Source of the DNA: Lysobacter defluvii IMMIB APB-9 = DSM 18482
GTDB taxonomy: Bacteria; Pseudomonadota; Gammaproteobacteria; Xanthomonadales; Xanthomonadaceae
DNA length: 64,000 bases
Assembly (NCBI RefSeq): GCF_000423325.1
Contig: NZ_AUHT01000004.1
Location: forward strand, 372,001 to 436,000
Direction of reading: 5' to 3'
Part shown: piece by piece, positions 21,724 through 31,919 of the stretch
Numbering within the stretch: the stretch's first letter is position 1
Layout: the number at the start of each line of letters is the position of its first letter
The notes under the pieces: model-generated
What the model was told of the DNA's origin: nothing
The model's input: the letters and a program-made list of their open reading frames with translations, nothing else
Database searches by the model: none
Program-made: the position numbers and the translations under genes

Positions 21724-23643
21724 CTATACGTTCCTGGCAGTACGTGAGGGAAAGGCGACCACGGTGGGCGGCGGCGCCGGCGGCGCGGTACGGGCGGGCT
21801 GGCCGACGGGCGCGAACTCGGGCACCGCGCCGGCGAGTTGCAGGCGCAGGCGTTCCACGTCGTAGCAACCCACCGCCTCGCGCATCTGCGCAACGGCCTG
21901 GTGGATCTCGGCCGAGGCCACGCCACGCGGCTCGGCCTGGAGGATCTTGGGATGGCTGGTGGCGCGGTAGTGCTCGTCGGCGTGGAACAGCGTCTCGTGC
22001 AGCTTCTCGCCCGGGCGCAGGCCGGTGTAGACGATCGAGACGTCGCGTCCCAACTGCTTGCCGGCGAGCCGGATCATCTGCTCGGCCAGGAGCCGGATCG
22101 GCACCGGCTCGCCCATGTCCAGCGTGTAGATGGCTTCGTGGCTGCCGATCGCGGCGGCCTGCAGGATCAGCTGGCAGGCCTCCGGGATGGTCATGAAGTA
22201 ACGGGTGACCTCCGGGTCGGTGACCGTGACCGGGCCGCCGCGGCGGATCTGCTCGCGGAACAGCGGCACCACGCTCCCGGCCGAGTCGAGCACGTTGCCG
22301 AACCGGACGGTGACGAAGCGGGTATGGCGCTGGTCGGCCAGGGCCTGGCAGACCATCTCGGCCATGCGCTTGGTGGCGCCGAGGATGTTGCCCGGGTCCA
22401 CCGCCTTGTCGGTGGAGATCAGCACGAAGGTGCCGACGCGGGCCTCGCGGCAGGCGCGGGCCAGGGTCTCGGTCGCCAGCACGTTGTTGCGCACGGCCTC
22501 GCGCAGCTGGCCCTCCAGCAGCGGCACCTGTTTGTAGGCGGCGGCGTGGAAGACCGCCTCCGGCTCGGCCAGCGCGAGCGCGTGGGCAACCACGGCCGGG
22601 TCCCCGCAGTCGCCCAGCACGCTGGCGAATTCCAGGTCCGGGAAGTCGCGGCGCAGCGCGGCCTCGGCCCGGATCAGCGCCAGTTCGTTGACCTCGACCA
22701 GGGTGATCCGCCTGGCGCCGTGGCGGGCGCACTGGCGGCACAGTTCCGAGCCGATCGAACCGCCGGCGCCGGTGACCAGGACCGAGCGTGCGCCCAGCCA
22801 GGAGCGGATCGACTTCCAGTCGGGCAGCACCGGCTGGCGGCCGAGCAGGTCCTCGATCGCGACCTCCTTCAACTCGCCGGGCTGCGAACGGCCGTCGAGC
22901 ACGTCGCGCAGGCGCGGGACCATGCGGAATGGCAGCCCGGAGTGCTCGCAGGCCCCCACCACCCGGCGCATCGCGGCGGCGTCGGCGCCGGGCATGGCGA
23001 TCACCAGGAGCCGGGCCGCGGTCTCGCGGGCGATCTCCGCCACGTCCTCGACCTTGCCCAGCACCGGCACGCCCTGCACCTTGGTGCCGCGAAGCCGGCT
23101 CGCATCATCCAGGAACCCGACCGGATGGTAGTGGCCCAGGCGGCGCAGGTCGCGGACCAGCGCCTCTCCGGAATGGCCGGCGCCGAGGATCAGGATGCGC
23201 GTCGCGCCCTCCCCGCCCCGCTCCATGCCGCTGTCCTTCCAGGCCCGGTACAGCAGCCGTGGCGCGCCCAGCATGCCCATCAGGACCAGCGGGTACAGCA
23301 CGATGACCGTGCGCGACACCAGGTCCATGCGGTTGTAGAGGAACAGGGCCAGGACGATCGCGACCAGGCCCAGCGCACACGCCTTGAAGATGTTCCACAG
23401 GTCGGGGACGCTGGCGAAGCGCCACAACCCGCGGTACAGGCCGACACGCCAGAACACCAGGCCCTGCGCCGCCAGCACCAGCAGCACCTCGGTCGACCAC
23501 CAGGGCATCGGCGGCGGGTTCTCCATCACGCCGAAGCGCAGCCAGTGCAGGCCCTGCCACACCAGCCAGACCATCGCCAGGTCGTGGAGCACCACGGCCA
23601 GCCTCGGTAGCGTCCCTGCCCAGCGGTCGCGCCAAGCCGTCAT
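21724..23643 (-). CDS. WbpM/CapD-like membrane NDP-sugar 4,6-dehydratase
   Basis: A 639-residue membrane-bound epimerase/dehydratase for UDP-GlcNAc-type sugars, used in O-antigen or capsule synthesis (UDP-GlcNAc to a 4-keto-6-deoxy sugar in Pseudomonas WbpM). Four membrane helices occupy about residues 12-115. A CoA-binding-like Rossmann domain (LILGAGHSGEALVRDL) and the catalytic SDR domain (VLVTGAGGSIGSELCRQ) follow. The active-site region is ISTDKAVDPGNILGATKR, where Leu replaces the usual SDR Tyr, as expected for this family (Met in WbpM). The ATG at 23643 was chosen because it starts just before the first helix; it is 13 bases after the transferase stop. Confidence 0.9.
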   Translation of the reverse strand: MTAWRDRWAGTLPRLAVVLHDLAMVWLVWQGLHWLRFGVMENPPPMPWWSTEVLLVLAAQGLVFWRVGLYRGLWRFASVPDLWNIFKACALGLVAIVLALFLYNRMDLVSRTVIVLYPLVLMGMLGAPRLLYRAWKDSGMERGGEGATRILILGAGHSGEALVRDLRRLGHYHPVGFLDDASRLRGTKVQGVPVLGKVEDVAEIARETAARLLVIAMPGADAAAMRRVVGACEHSGLPFRMVPRLRDVLDGRSQPGELKEVAIEDLLGRQPVLPDWKSIRSWLGARSVLVTGAGGSIGSELCRQCARHGARRITLVEVNELALIRAEAALRRDFPDLEFASVLGDCGDPAVVAHALALAEPEAVFHAAAYKQVPLLEGQLREAVRNNVLATETLARACREARVGTFVLISTDKAVDPGNILGATKRMAEMVCQALADQRHTRFVTVRFGNVLDSAGSVVPLFREQIRRGGPVTVTDPEVTRYFMTIPEACQLILQAAAIGSHEAIYTLDMGEPVPIRLLAEQMIRLAGKQLGRDVSIVYTGLRPGEKLHETLFHADEHYRATSHPKILQAEPRGVASAEIHQAVAQMREAVGCYDVERLRLQLAGAVPEFAPVGQPARTAPPAPPPTVVAFPSRTARNV

Positions 23644-23656
23644 GTGATGTCCTTTC

Positions 23657-24649
23657 TCATTCGGTCTTCGGTTCTCCACGCGACCGGTCGCGGCGCTGCA
23701 ACCACCACCAGGCGACGGCGGCGCTGGTATACCACCCCAGGCCGCCGAGCAGGATGAAGACGAGGTCAACATCCCGGCAGGCGAAAGCCAGCAGCAGCCC
23801 CGCCGCGGTCCAGCCCGCATACGCGGCCGTGACCCGCACGTGGCCGACGCGGCGCGCCCACCCCTGGTAGGCATGCTGGACGTGCGGCGTCCACCAGCGC
23901 TCCCCCCGGACCACCCGCCGCAGCAGGGTGAGCCCGGCATCCACGAGGAACGCGGAAAGCGGCACCAGCAGCAGCAATCCCCCCCTGGGGCCGGCCCCGG
24001 CGGTGAAGACACCACCCAGCGCCGCCAGCGCAAACCCGATGGCACCGCTTCCAACATCGCCCATGAAAATCCGGGCGCGGGGCAGATTGTACGGCAGGAA
24101 GCCAAGCGCCGCCGCCGTCAGCGCCGCCGCCAGCAGGGACCACGCCCCGTCGAGCCCTACGGCCAGCCCGGCCCCGACCAGCACCGCCTGGGTCGCGGCG
24201 ATGCCGTCGATGCCGTCCATGAAGTTCCACACGTTCACCAGGACGACGATGGCCAGGAAGGTGGTGACCGCGGCCGCAGGGGCCGCCCCCTCCAGCCACA
24301 GCACGATGGCGAACCAGCCGGCGGCGAGCGCATGCACGCCCAGGCGCAGCCACGGAGACAGCGGACGGTGATCGTCCACGAGCCCGGCCAGCGCGACCAT
24401 CGCCAGTCCGCCCGCGAACGCCGCCAACAGGCCCACGCTGGCCGGATCGCTGCCACCGGAGGCCGCGACGCCGCCGGCGGCAAGCAGCACCACCACCACG
24501 ATCGCGATGCCGCCCCCGCGCGGCGTGGCAACGGAATGACTGCGGCGCTCGCCGGGCTGGTCCACCAGCTGCCGGCGCAGCGCGTAGGCCCGGGCAAGCC
24601 AGGTGCCCAGCGCCGACAGGCCCACCAGGGCGGGCAGCATCCATGCCAT
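23657..24649 (-). CDS. WecA/WbpL-like undecaprenyl-phosphate glycosyl-1-phosphate transferase
   Basis: A polytopic enzyme (about ten helices in 330 residues) of the MraY/WecA family that loads the first sugar-1-phosphate onto undecaprenyl phosphate to start O-antigen or a related glycan. Its acidic catalytic motifs are complete: GLVDDHRPLS, NVWNFMDGIDGIA and ARIFMGDVGSGAIGF, plus a basic C-terminal HVQHAYQG matching the HxxH loop. The ATG at 24649 is 10 bases past the lapB stop; a GTG six bases earlier and another ATG five bases later are possible. Pairing with the WbpM-like gene points to the WbpL branch. Confidence 0.9.
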   Translation of the reverse strand: MAWMLPALVGLSALGTWLARAYALRRQLVDQPGERRSHSVATPRGGGIAIVVVVLLAAGGVAASGGSDPASVGLLAAFAGGLAMVALAGLVDDHRPLSPWLRLGVHALAAGWFAIVLWLEGAAPAAAVTTFLAIVVLVNVWNFMDGIDGIAATQAVLVGAGLAVGLDGAWSLLAAALTAAALGFLPYNLPRARIFMGDVGSGAIGFALAALGGVFTAGAGPRGGLLLLVPLSAFLVDAGLTLLRRVVRGERWWTPHVQHAYQGWARRVGHVRVTAAYAGWTAAGLLLAFACRDVDLVFILLGGLGWYTSAAVAWWWLQRRDRSRGEPKTE

Positions 24650-24659
24650 GGCCACGGAC

Positions 24660-25838
24660 TCAGACCACGGCGTAGTTCAGCAGCGGCTTGATCGAACCCC
24701 ACTCCTTGCAGCTGGGGCACTGCCAGTGGTGGCTGCGCGCCCCGAAGCCGCACCGGTTGCAGCGGTAGCTCGGGTTGCGCACCAGCAGCTGGTCGGTGAT
24801 GTTGCCCAGGTCCTTGAGGGTGGCGACCGGGTCGGCGCCTTCGGCCAGGCTCAGCTCGATCAGCGCCGCCTCGCCCCGCACCGAGGGCCGGTCCTTGAGC
24901 TCCTTGGCCAGGAACGCCCGCGCGGCCGGGACGCCTTCCTGCGCCTCCACCATCCGGGTCAGGGCCAGCACCGGGGCGATGCCACGGTAGTGCTCGCTCA
25001 TCTCGGCCAGGAAAGCACGGGCGCCGGTCGGGTCCCCCACCCGCTCGTAGCAGGCCAGCAGTTGCGGCATCACCTCGGGGAGGTAATCGGGGTCATGTCG
25101 CGCGACCCGCTCGAAGGCGCGGATCGCCGCCAGTTCGTTGCCGGCCCCGACCTCGATCCGGCCCTCCAGCATGCCTGCGCGCACGGAGTTGGCGTCGGCC
25201 TGGTAGGCGCGCGCAACCGCCTCGCGTGCCGCCGCCTCGTCGCCGTTGGCCCGGTGGCGGTCGGCCAGCTCGCACTCGAACTGCGCGATCAGCTTGCCCA
25301 TCGGCTCGCCGGTGGCGTCCTCGTAGCGACGCGCGTTCTCGATCGCCTTCGGCCAATCGCGCTCGGCCTGGTAGATGTTGATGAGGTGCCGCAGCGCCAG
25401 CGGCGCGCGCATGTCGAGCGCCACCAGGTCGCTGAACACCGTCTCGGCCCGGTCCAGCAGGCCGGCGCGCATGTAGTCCTCGCCCAGCGCCAGCAGCGCC
25501 TGGACCTTCTGCGCATCGCTCAGCCCCGGGCGCTGCACCAGCGCCTGGTGCAGGCGGATGGCGCGGTCGACCTCGCCGCGGCGGCGGAACAGGTGGCCCA
25601 GCGCGACCTGCGTCTCGAAGGTGTCCTTGTCGAGCTCGGCGATGTGCAGGAACAGCTCGATCGCCTTGTCCGGCTGCTCGTTGAGCAGGTAGTTCAGGCC
25701 GCGGAAGTAGGTCGTCGAAAGGCGGCTGACCTGGGTGTCGCTGTGGCGCTCGCCGCCGCGCCGGCCGATCACCCAGCCGCTGACCGCGGCGATCGGCAGC
25801 AACAGGAAGAACCAGAACCACTCGTTGATGAAGGCCAT
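24660..25838 (-). CDS. lapB: LPS assembly regulator LapB (YciM)
   Basis: A TPR protein that controls LpxC stability and so LPS synthesis. The 392-residue protein has a single N-terminal membrane helix (about residues 5-25), a long TPR array (for example TQVALGHLFRRRGEVDRAI), and a C-terminal rubredoxin-like metal site with CNRCG and CPSC. All of these are standard LapB parts. It starts 4 bases after lapA and forms the usual lapA-lapB pair downstream of ihfB. Confidence 0.95.
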   Translation of the reverse strand: MAFINEWFWFFLLLPIAAVSGWVIGRRGGERHSDTQVSRLSTTYFRGLNYLLNEQPDKAIELFLHIAELDKDTFETQVALGHLFRRRGEVDRAIRLHQALVQRPGLSDAQKVQALLALGEDYMRAGLLDRAETVFSDLVALDMRAPLALRHLINIYQAERDWPKAIENARRYEDATGEPMGKLIAQFECELADRHRANGDEAAAREAVARAYQADANSVRAGMLEGRIEVGAGNELAAIRAFERVARHDPDYLPEVMPQLLACYERVGDPTGARAFLAEMSEHYRGIAPVLALTRMVEAQEGVPAARAFLAKELKDRPSVRGEAALIELSLAEGADPVATLKDLGNITDQLLVRNPSYRCNRCGFGARSHHWQCPSCKEWGSIKPLLNYAVV

Positions 25839-25842
25839 CCGC

Positions 25843-26079
25843 TCAGCGGCTCCCCGTGGTGGCGGCGCCGTGGCCGGCAGCCGTGCGCGGGCGGCCTGCG
25901 GCGACCGCCAGGCCACCCAGCAGGGCGCCGAGCAGCAGCGCGACGATCAGCGCGATGCCGAGGTTGGCGGGGATCCCGGCGAAGCCGAGGTTCACGACCA
26001 CGGGCTGCACGTTGAGGGCGCCGACCAGCGCGCCCAGCAGGATGCAGGCAACCGCGATCAGCAGTCGGACAAGTCGCAT
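25843..26079 (-). CDS. lapA: LapA (YciS) small inner-membrane protein
   Basis: A 78-residue protein with two hydrophobic segments (about residues 4-24 and 41-62) joined by the family turn NVQPVVVNLGFAGIP. It is the partner of LapB in LPS assembly. The ATG at 26079 (MRLVRLL) starts directly at the first helix; the frame upstream is open but gives an unconvincing extension. The C-terminus is a short Gly/Ala/Thr tail. Confidence 0.9.
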   Translation of the reverse strand: MRLVRLLIAVACILLGALVGALNVQPVVVNLGFAGIPANLGIALIVALLLGALLGGLAVAAGRPRTAAGHGAATTGSR

Positions 26080-26153
26080 GGCGGCTCCAGGACAGCGGCG
26101 TACGGGCGACAAGCTTAGCCGCCCGGGCCCATCTGCAGCCACAGGAAGGGGGA

Positions 26154-26456
26154 TCAGTCGTCCTCGTCGACCGGCATTACGTCGCTTACGCGCTCGCGCA
26201 GCTCCTTGCCGGGCTTGAAGTGCGGGACGTGCTTGCCTGCCAGCGCGACCGGCTCACCCGTCTTCGGGTTGCGGCCCATGCGCGGCGGGCGGTAATGCAG
26301 CGAGAAACTGCCGAACCCGCGGATCTCGATCCGCTCGCCATCGGCCAGGGTCGCGGCCATGGTCTCCAGCAGCGTCTTGACTGCCAGGTCCACGTCCTCG
26401 GCCTTCAGGTGCGGCTGGCGGCGGGAAAGAATCTCGATGAGTTCGGATTTGGTCAT
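26154..26456 (-). CDS. ihfB: Integration host factor beta subunit
   Basis: A DNA-bending HU/IHF-family protein of 100 residues. It starts [14 protein letters not shown] and has [20 protein letters not shown] with the arm whose Pro intercalates into DNA (RNPKTGE), ending in an acidic DEDD tail. It follows rpsA, as in most gammaproteobacteria. There is no obvious Shine-Dalgarno sequence before the ATG. Confidence 0.96.
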   Translation of the reverse strand: MTKSELIEILSRRQPHLKAEDVDLAVKTLLETMAATLADGERIEIRGFGSFSLHYRPPRMGRNPKTGEPVALAGKHVPHFKPGKELRERVSDVMPVDEDD

Positions 26457-26517
26457 GCTCGGTTTCAGGAAGCCCTGACACGACGACGGCCCGGCCGGGG
26501 CCGGGCCGCCATCGGAA

Positions 26518-26546
26518 GGCGGCACCCACGCGATGCGGGTGCCGCC
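26518..26546 (-). terminator. Hairpin after rpsA
   Basis: A 12-base stem (GGCGGCACCCGC against GTGGGTGCCGCC, one wobble) with a five-base loop lies 12 bases after the rpsA stop. A second GC hairpin (GGCCCGG..CCGGGCC) follows at about 26488-26508. Only two T residues follow on the minus strand, so termination would be partial, which fits ihfB continuing downstream. Confidence 0.5.
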
Positions 26547-26558
26547 GCCGTCCGCAGA

Positions 26559-28247
<1,689 letters not shown>

Positions 28248-28448
28248 TGGAAAATAATCCGGTTGGACAAACGGGCCTCGGCTGCCGTGGAACCCGCTGG
28301 CACTGGACGTGCCGTGCGGCGGCCCTGCCGGGCCCACCCGTTTGATATGGTGCGGACGAGCCACACCGGTCTGGTTGGTGGATCCGCCGCGTCGTGCGGC
28401 GGGGCTTTGCTGGTGTTGCGTCTTGCGTCTTGCTGGTGCTGCGTACTT
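28248..28448 (-). promoter_or_regulatory. rpsA leader, structured and without Shine-Dalgarno
   Basis: The 201 bases between cmk and rpsA end in GGATTATTTTCCA directly before the ATG, with no GGAGG-like motif. They contain a GCCCCGCCGCA..GCGGCGG hairpin and several further GC stems, plus short GCAAGAC/GCAACAC repeats near the cmk end. E. coli rpsA also relies on a folded leader rather than an SD, and S1 represses its own synthesis through it. The same arrangement is inferred here. Confidence 0.55.
28384..28405 (-). repeat. Short GCCCCGCCGCA hairpin, copy 1
   Basis: On the minus strand GCCCCGCCGCA-CGACGCGGCGG, a 7-pair stem. A near-identical sequence lies at 50910-50929 beside the tRNA-Ser gene. 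Confidence 0.5.
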
Positions 28449-29177
28449 CTACTGCTGCTCCGGGACGAGCCCCGCCTGCGCCACGACCGCGAGCACGCGC
28501 CCGACGACCTCGTCGATGCCAAGCCCGGTGGTATCCACGGTGACCGCGTCAGCGGCCGGCCGCAGCGGCGCCACCGCGCGATTGGCATCGCGCGCATCAC
28601 GGGCGAGGATCTCCCGTAGCAGACCGCTCAGGTTAACGGAAACCCCCTTGTCGCTCAACTGCTTATAGCGGCGGCCGGCCCGCTCCTCGGCACTGGCGGT
28701 GAGGAACACCTTCGCCCGGGCGTCCGGGAAGATCACGGTGCCCATGTCGCGCCCGTCGGCGACCAGCCCGGGCGCCTGCCTGAATGCGCGCTGGCGTTCC
28801 TTCAGCGCCTCGCGCACCTCCGGGATGGCGGCGATGGCCGAGGCGGCCGCGCCGGCGGTCTCGGTCCGCAGCTCTCCGGTGGCATCGGTGCCGTTCACCA
28901 GCACCCTCAGTTCGCCGCCGTCGTCGCGGAACTCCACCACGGTATCGAAGGTGCAGCGCACCAGCGCCGCGGGGTCGGCCAGGTCGATGTCGCCCCAGCC
29001 GGCGGCGACGCCGACCGCGCGGTACAGCGCGCCGGAGTCCAGGTAGTGCCAGCCCATCCGCTCGGCGACCAGCCGGCTGATGGTGCCCTTGCCCGACCCG
29101 GAGGGGCCGTCGATGGTGATGACCGGGGCCGTCTGGCCGGGGCCCGGCGGTGCGTGGTTTCCGTTTTCGTTGTCCAT
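28449..29177 (-). CDS. cmk: Cytidylate kinase
   Basis: Phosphorylates CMP and dCMP with ATP. The 242-residue protein has the P-loop GPSGSGKGT near the N-terminus, [12 protein letters not shown] for nucleotide binding, and the CMP-specificity region [13 protein letters not shown] followed by RAGRRYKQL. About 18 residues precede the core with the ATG at 29177; two further in-frame starts upstream would only add low-complexity sequence. It heads cmk-rpsA-ihfB and diverges from the L36 gene. Confidence 0.95.
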   Translation of the reverse strand: MDNENGNHAPPGPGQTAPVITIDGPSGSGKGTISRLVAERMGWHYLDSGALYRAVGVAAGWGDIDLADPAALVRCTFDTVVEFRDDGGELRVLVNGTDATGELRTETAGAAASAIAAIPEVREALKERQRAFRQAPGLVADGRDMGTVIFPDARAKVFLTASAEERAGRRYKQLSDKGVSVNLSGLLREILARDARDANRAVAPLRPAADAVTVDTTGLGIDEVVGRVLAVVAQAGLVPEQQ

Positions 29178-29224
29178 GGCGGCATTATCCGGCGCTTCCC
29201 CGTCCGCGGCCATCACCCCGGCCC

Positions 29225-29254
29225 TTGCATGGCGCGGGCACGCCCGGCTAGAAT
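29225..29254 (+). promoter_or_regulatory. Promoter of the L36 gene
   Basis: TTGCAT (29225-29230) and TAGAAT (29249-29254) with an 18-base spacer: four of six and five of six consensus matches. The start would fall near 29261, giving a leader of about 33 bases with GAGGT as ribosome site just before the ATG. Confidence 0.6.
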
Positions 29255-29293
29255 TGCCGGCTTGCCGATCCACCACCGTTTTCGAGGTCTGTC

Positions 29294-29419
29294 ATGAAGG
29301 TCCTGTCCTCCCTGAAGTCGGCGAAGACCCGTCACCGCGACTGCAAGGTCGTTCGTCGTCGCGGCAAGGTCTTCGTGATCTGCAAGTCGAACCCGCGTTT
29401 CAAGGCGCGCCAGCGCTGA
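29294..29419 (+). CDS. ykgO: 50S ribosomal protein L36, zinc-independent type (YkgO)
   Basis: A 41-residue protein, [18 protein letters not shown] at the start and NPRFKARQR at the end, which is bL36. The standard form holds zinc with four ligands (CxxC, C, H). Here only C17 and C30 remain and the CxxC pair is missing, so it is the zinc-independent type B that replaces the zinc form under zinc limitation in some bacteria. It stands alone between cmk and a secreted protein, with its own promoter and terminator, and not in the spc ribosomal operon. Xanthomonads often carry only this type, so it may be the sole L36. Confidence 0.93.
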
Positions 29420-29461
29420 GTGCACCGCACTCCGGAACCCGCGGGCCACGGCCTGTAACGG

Positions 29462-29490
29462 AAAGCCGCCCCCGGGCGGCTTTCTTCGTT
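29462..29490 (+). terminator. Intrinsic terminator of the L36 gene
   Basis: AAAGCCGCCC-CC-GGGCGGCTTT followed by CTTCGTT: a 10-base perfect inverted repeat about 40 bases after the stop codon, with T-rich sequence in and after the descending arm. Confidence 0.8.
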
Positions 29491-29624
29491 CTGCGAACCC
29501 CGGCGGCGCCCCGCCGCACGCCCCTGCGTACAATCCCGGCCGGGGAATTCCGCCGGCCGGCGGGACACGCCCGGGGGATGCCGCCGCCGGCGGCACGTGC
29601 ACCAGACCAACATGGGGAACGAGG

Positions 29625-29969
29625 ATGACCAGGACCATGATCCGAACGACGCTGCTTGCCGCCGTGCTCGCGACAGGCGCACTCGCCCAGGGCGACGCGC
29701 GGGCCGACACGCTGCTCGTGGACCGCGCCAACAGCAAGGAAGCGGCCGTGGTGCCGGTGCGCGGCCAGACCATGGCCGAGGTGCAGGCCCGCTACGGCGA
29801 ACCGGCCGAGCGGCTGGACCCGCGCGGCGGCCAGAAATCCCAATGGCCCGTGATCCATCGCTGGGTCTATCCGCAGTTCACCATCTACTTCGAGAAGGAC
29901 CGCGTCATCGACGTGGTCGTCAACCGCGCGCACCCCGGCGAGATCGGCCCCAAGCCGCCGGTGCTGTAG
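29625..29969 (+). CDS. Small periplasmic protein, BamE/OmlA-like motif, function unknown
   Basis: A 114-residue protein with a clear signal peptide (MTRTMIRTTLLAAVLATGALAQGDARA, cleavage likely after ADARA-type Ala). The mature part contains VRGQTMAEVQARYGEP, WPVIHRWVYPQFTIYFE and VIDVVVNR. The MAEVQARYGEP turn followed by a Trp/Tyr strand and a VxxVVxN strand resembles the small BamE-like alpha/beta fold, but there is no lipobox. The ribosome site is GAACGAGG. It lies 16 bases before aguA and could be cotranscribed with it. I do not know its function. Confidence 0.75.
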   Translation: MTRTMIRTTLLAAVLATGALAQGDARADTLLVDRANSKEAAVVPVRGQTMAEVQARYGEPAERLDPRGGQKSQWPVIHRWVYPQFTIYFEKDRVIDVVVNRAHPGEIGPKPPVL

Positions 29970-29985
29970 CCCCGACGGAGCATCC

Positions 29986-31017
29986 ATGACCCAAGCCGTA
30001 CGCTTCCCCGCCGAGTGGGAACCCCAGTCCGCGATCCTGCTTGCCTGGCCGCACGCCGGCACCGACTGGGCCGACCGCCTCGGCGAGGTCGAGGAGACCT
30101 ACATCGCGCTGGTCGCGGCGATCACCCGTTTCCAGCCGGTGATCGTCTGCGTGGCCGACGAGGACGTGGAAGCCTACGCCCGCGCGCGCCTGTCCTCGGC
30201 ACGGGTGGACATGGAGCGCGTGCGTTTCGTGGAGATCGAGTACGACGACACCTGGCTGCGCGACACCGGGCCGGTGACGCTGCGCGACGGCGAGGGCTTC
30301 CGGCTGATGGACTTCCGCTTCACCGGCTGGGGCGGGAAGTTCGGCGCCGAGCGCGACGACCGCTTGGTCGAGGGCCTGGCCGCACGGGGGCTGTTCCGGT
30401 CGGCCCGGCGCGAAGAGGTCGATTTCGCGCTCGAGGGCGGCGCCATCGAGACCGACGGCGCCGGCACCCTGCTGAGCACCTGGCGCTGCCTGGCCGAGCG
30501 GCATCCCGACCGGGACCGCGCGGAGGTGGACGCGGTGCTGGCCGGCAGCCTCGCCCAGGACCGCGTGCTGTGGCTGGAGCACGGCTACCTGGAGGGTGAC
30601 GACACCGACGCCCACGTCGACACCCTCGCCCGCTTCGCCGCGCCGGATGCGATCGTGTACCAGGGCTGCGACGATCCCGCGGACAGCCACTACGACGAGC
30701 TGCGCGCGATGTCGGCCGAGCTGGCCGCCCTGCGCACCGCCGAAGGCGAGCCATACCGGCTGTTCGAGCTGCCCTGGCCACGGCCGGTGCTCGACGAGGA
30801 CCGCCGGCTGGCCGCCAGCTATGCCAATTTCCTGGTCATCAACGGCGCGGTACTGATGCCGGCCTACGATGACCCTGCCGACGCGCAGGCGGCCGCGGTG
30901 CTGGCAAGCGCCTTCCCCGGCCGCGAGATCCTCCAGGTGCCCTGCCGCCCCCTCATCTGGCAGAACGGCAGCCTGCACTGCATCACCATGCAGCTGCCCG
31001 CCGGCGTCCTCGCCTGA
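29986..31017 (+). CDS. aguA: Agmatine deiminase
   Basis: Hydrolyses agmatine to N-carbamoylputrescine and ammonia, first of two steps to putrescine. The 343-residue protein is a guanidino-modifying enzyme of the peptidyl-arginine-deiminase fold: WPHAGTDW near the start, DTWLRDTGPV, LEGGAIETDG with the catalytic Glu, DAHVDTLARF with the catalytic His, and the nucleophile C332 in WQNGSLHCITMQLP. It is followed 17 bases later by aguB, which confirms the role. Confidence 0.95.
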   Translation: MTQAVRFPAEWEPQSAILLAWPHAGTDWADRLGEVEETYIALVAAITRFQPVIVCVADEDVEAYARARLSSARVDMERVRFVEIEYDDTWLRDTGPVTLRDGEGFRLMDFRFTGWGGKFGAERDDRLVEGLAARGLFRSARREEVDFALEGGAIETDGAGTLLSTWRCLAERHPDRDRAEVDAVLAGSLAQDRVLWLEHGYLEGDDTDAHVDTLARFAAPDAIVYQGCDDPADSHYDELRAMSAELAALRTAEGEPYRLFELPWPRPVLDEDRRLAASYANFLVINGAVLMPAYDDPADAQAAAVLASAFPGREILQVPCRPLIWQNGSLHCITMQLPAGVLA

Positions 31018-31034
31018 TTCCACGGAGTTCCCCC

Positions 31035-31919
31035 ATGAAGCACGACATCCTCCCGGTCGCCCTCATCCAGGAGCGCAACCACGGCGATGCCGAGGCCAAC
31101 CTCGCGGTCATCGAGCAGCGGGTGGCGGAAGCCGCCGCCAAGGGTGCCCGCCTGGTGCTGCTGCAGGAGCTGCACAACGGCGCCTATTTCTGCCAGCACG
31201 AGTGCGTCACGGAGTTCGACCTGGCCGAGCCGATCCCCGGTCCGAGCACCGAGCGCCTCGGGCGCCTGGCGGCGCAGCACGGGGTGGTGATCGTCGCCTC
31301 GCTGTTCGAGCGCCGCGCCGCCGGCCTGTACCACAACACCGCGGTGGTGCTGGAAACCGACGGCTCGCTGGCCGGCAAGTACCGCAAGATGCACATCCCC
31401 GATGACCCGGGCTTCTACGAGAAGTTCTACTTCACGCCGGGGGACCTGGGCTTCGAGCCGATCGACACCTCGGTCGGCCGCCTCGGCGTGCTGGTGTGCT
31501 GGGACCAGTGGTACCCGGAGGGCGCGCGCCTGATGGCGCTGGCCGGCGCCGAGATCCTGCTCTACCCGACCGCGATCGGCTGGGACCCGGTCGACGACCA
31601 GGCCGAAAAGGACCGCCAGCGCGACGCCTGGATCCTCAGCCACCGCGGCCACGCCGTGGCCAACGGGCTGCCGGTGCTGTCGTGCAACCGGGTCGGGCAC
31701 GAGCCCTCCCCGCTGGGCGCCTCGGGCGTGGACTTCTGGGGCCACAGCCACGTGCTGGGTCCGCAGGGCGAGTTCCTGGCCCTGGCGGACACCACCGAGC
31801 AGGTGCTGATGGCCGAGGTCGACCTGCGCCGCAGCGAGGACGTGCGCCGGATCTGGCCGTTCCTGCGCGACCGCCGCATCGACGCCTACCAGGACCTGCT
31901 GCGGCGGTACCGTGACTGA
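31035..31919 (+). CDS. aguB: N-carbamoylputrescine amidase
   Basis: Hydrolyses N-carbamoylputrescine to putrescine, ammonia and CO2. The 294-residue nitrilase-family enzyme has the full triad: E45 (LLQELHNG), K118 (KYRKMHIPDD) and C155 (VCWDQWYPEG). The family-typical PTAIGWDP and GASGVDFWGHSHV segments follow. Its stop overlaps the start of the TraB-family gene by eight bases. Confidence 0.95.
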   Translation: MKHDILPVALIQERNHGDAEANLAVIEQRVAEAAAKGARLVLLQELHNGAYFCQHECVTEFDLAEPIPGPSTERLGRLAAQHGVVIVASLFERRAAGLYHNTAVVLETDGSLAGKYRKMHIPDDPGFYEKFYFTPGDLGFEPIDTSVGRLGVLVCWDQWYPEGARLMALAGAEILLYPTAIGWDPVDDQAEKDRQRDAWILSHRGHAVANGLPVLSCNRVGHEPSPLGASGVDFWGHSHVLGPQGEFLALADTTEQVLMAEVDLRRSEDVRRIWPFLRDRRIDAYQDLLRRYRD

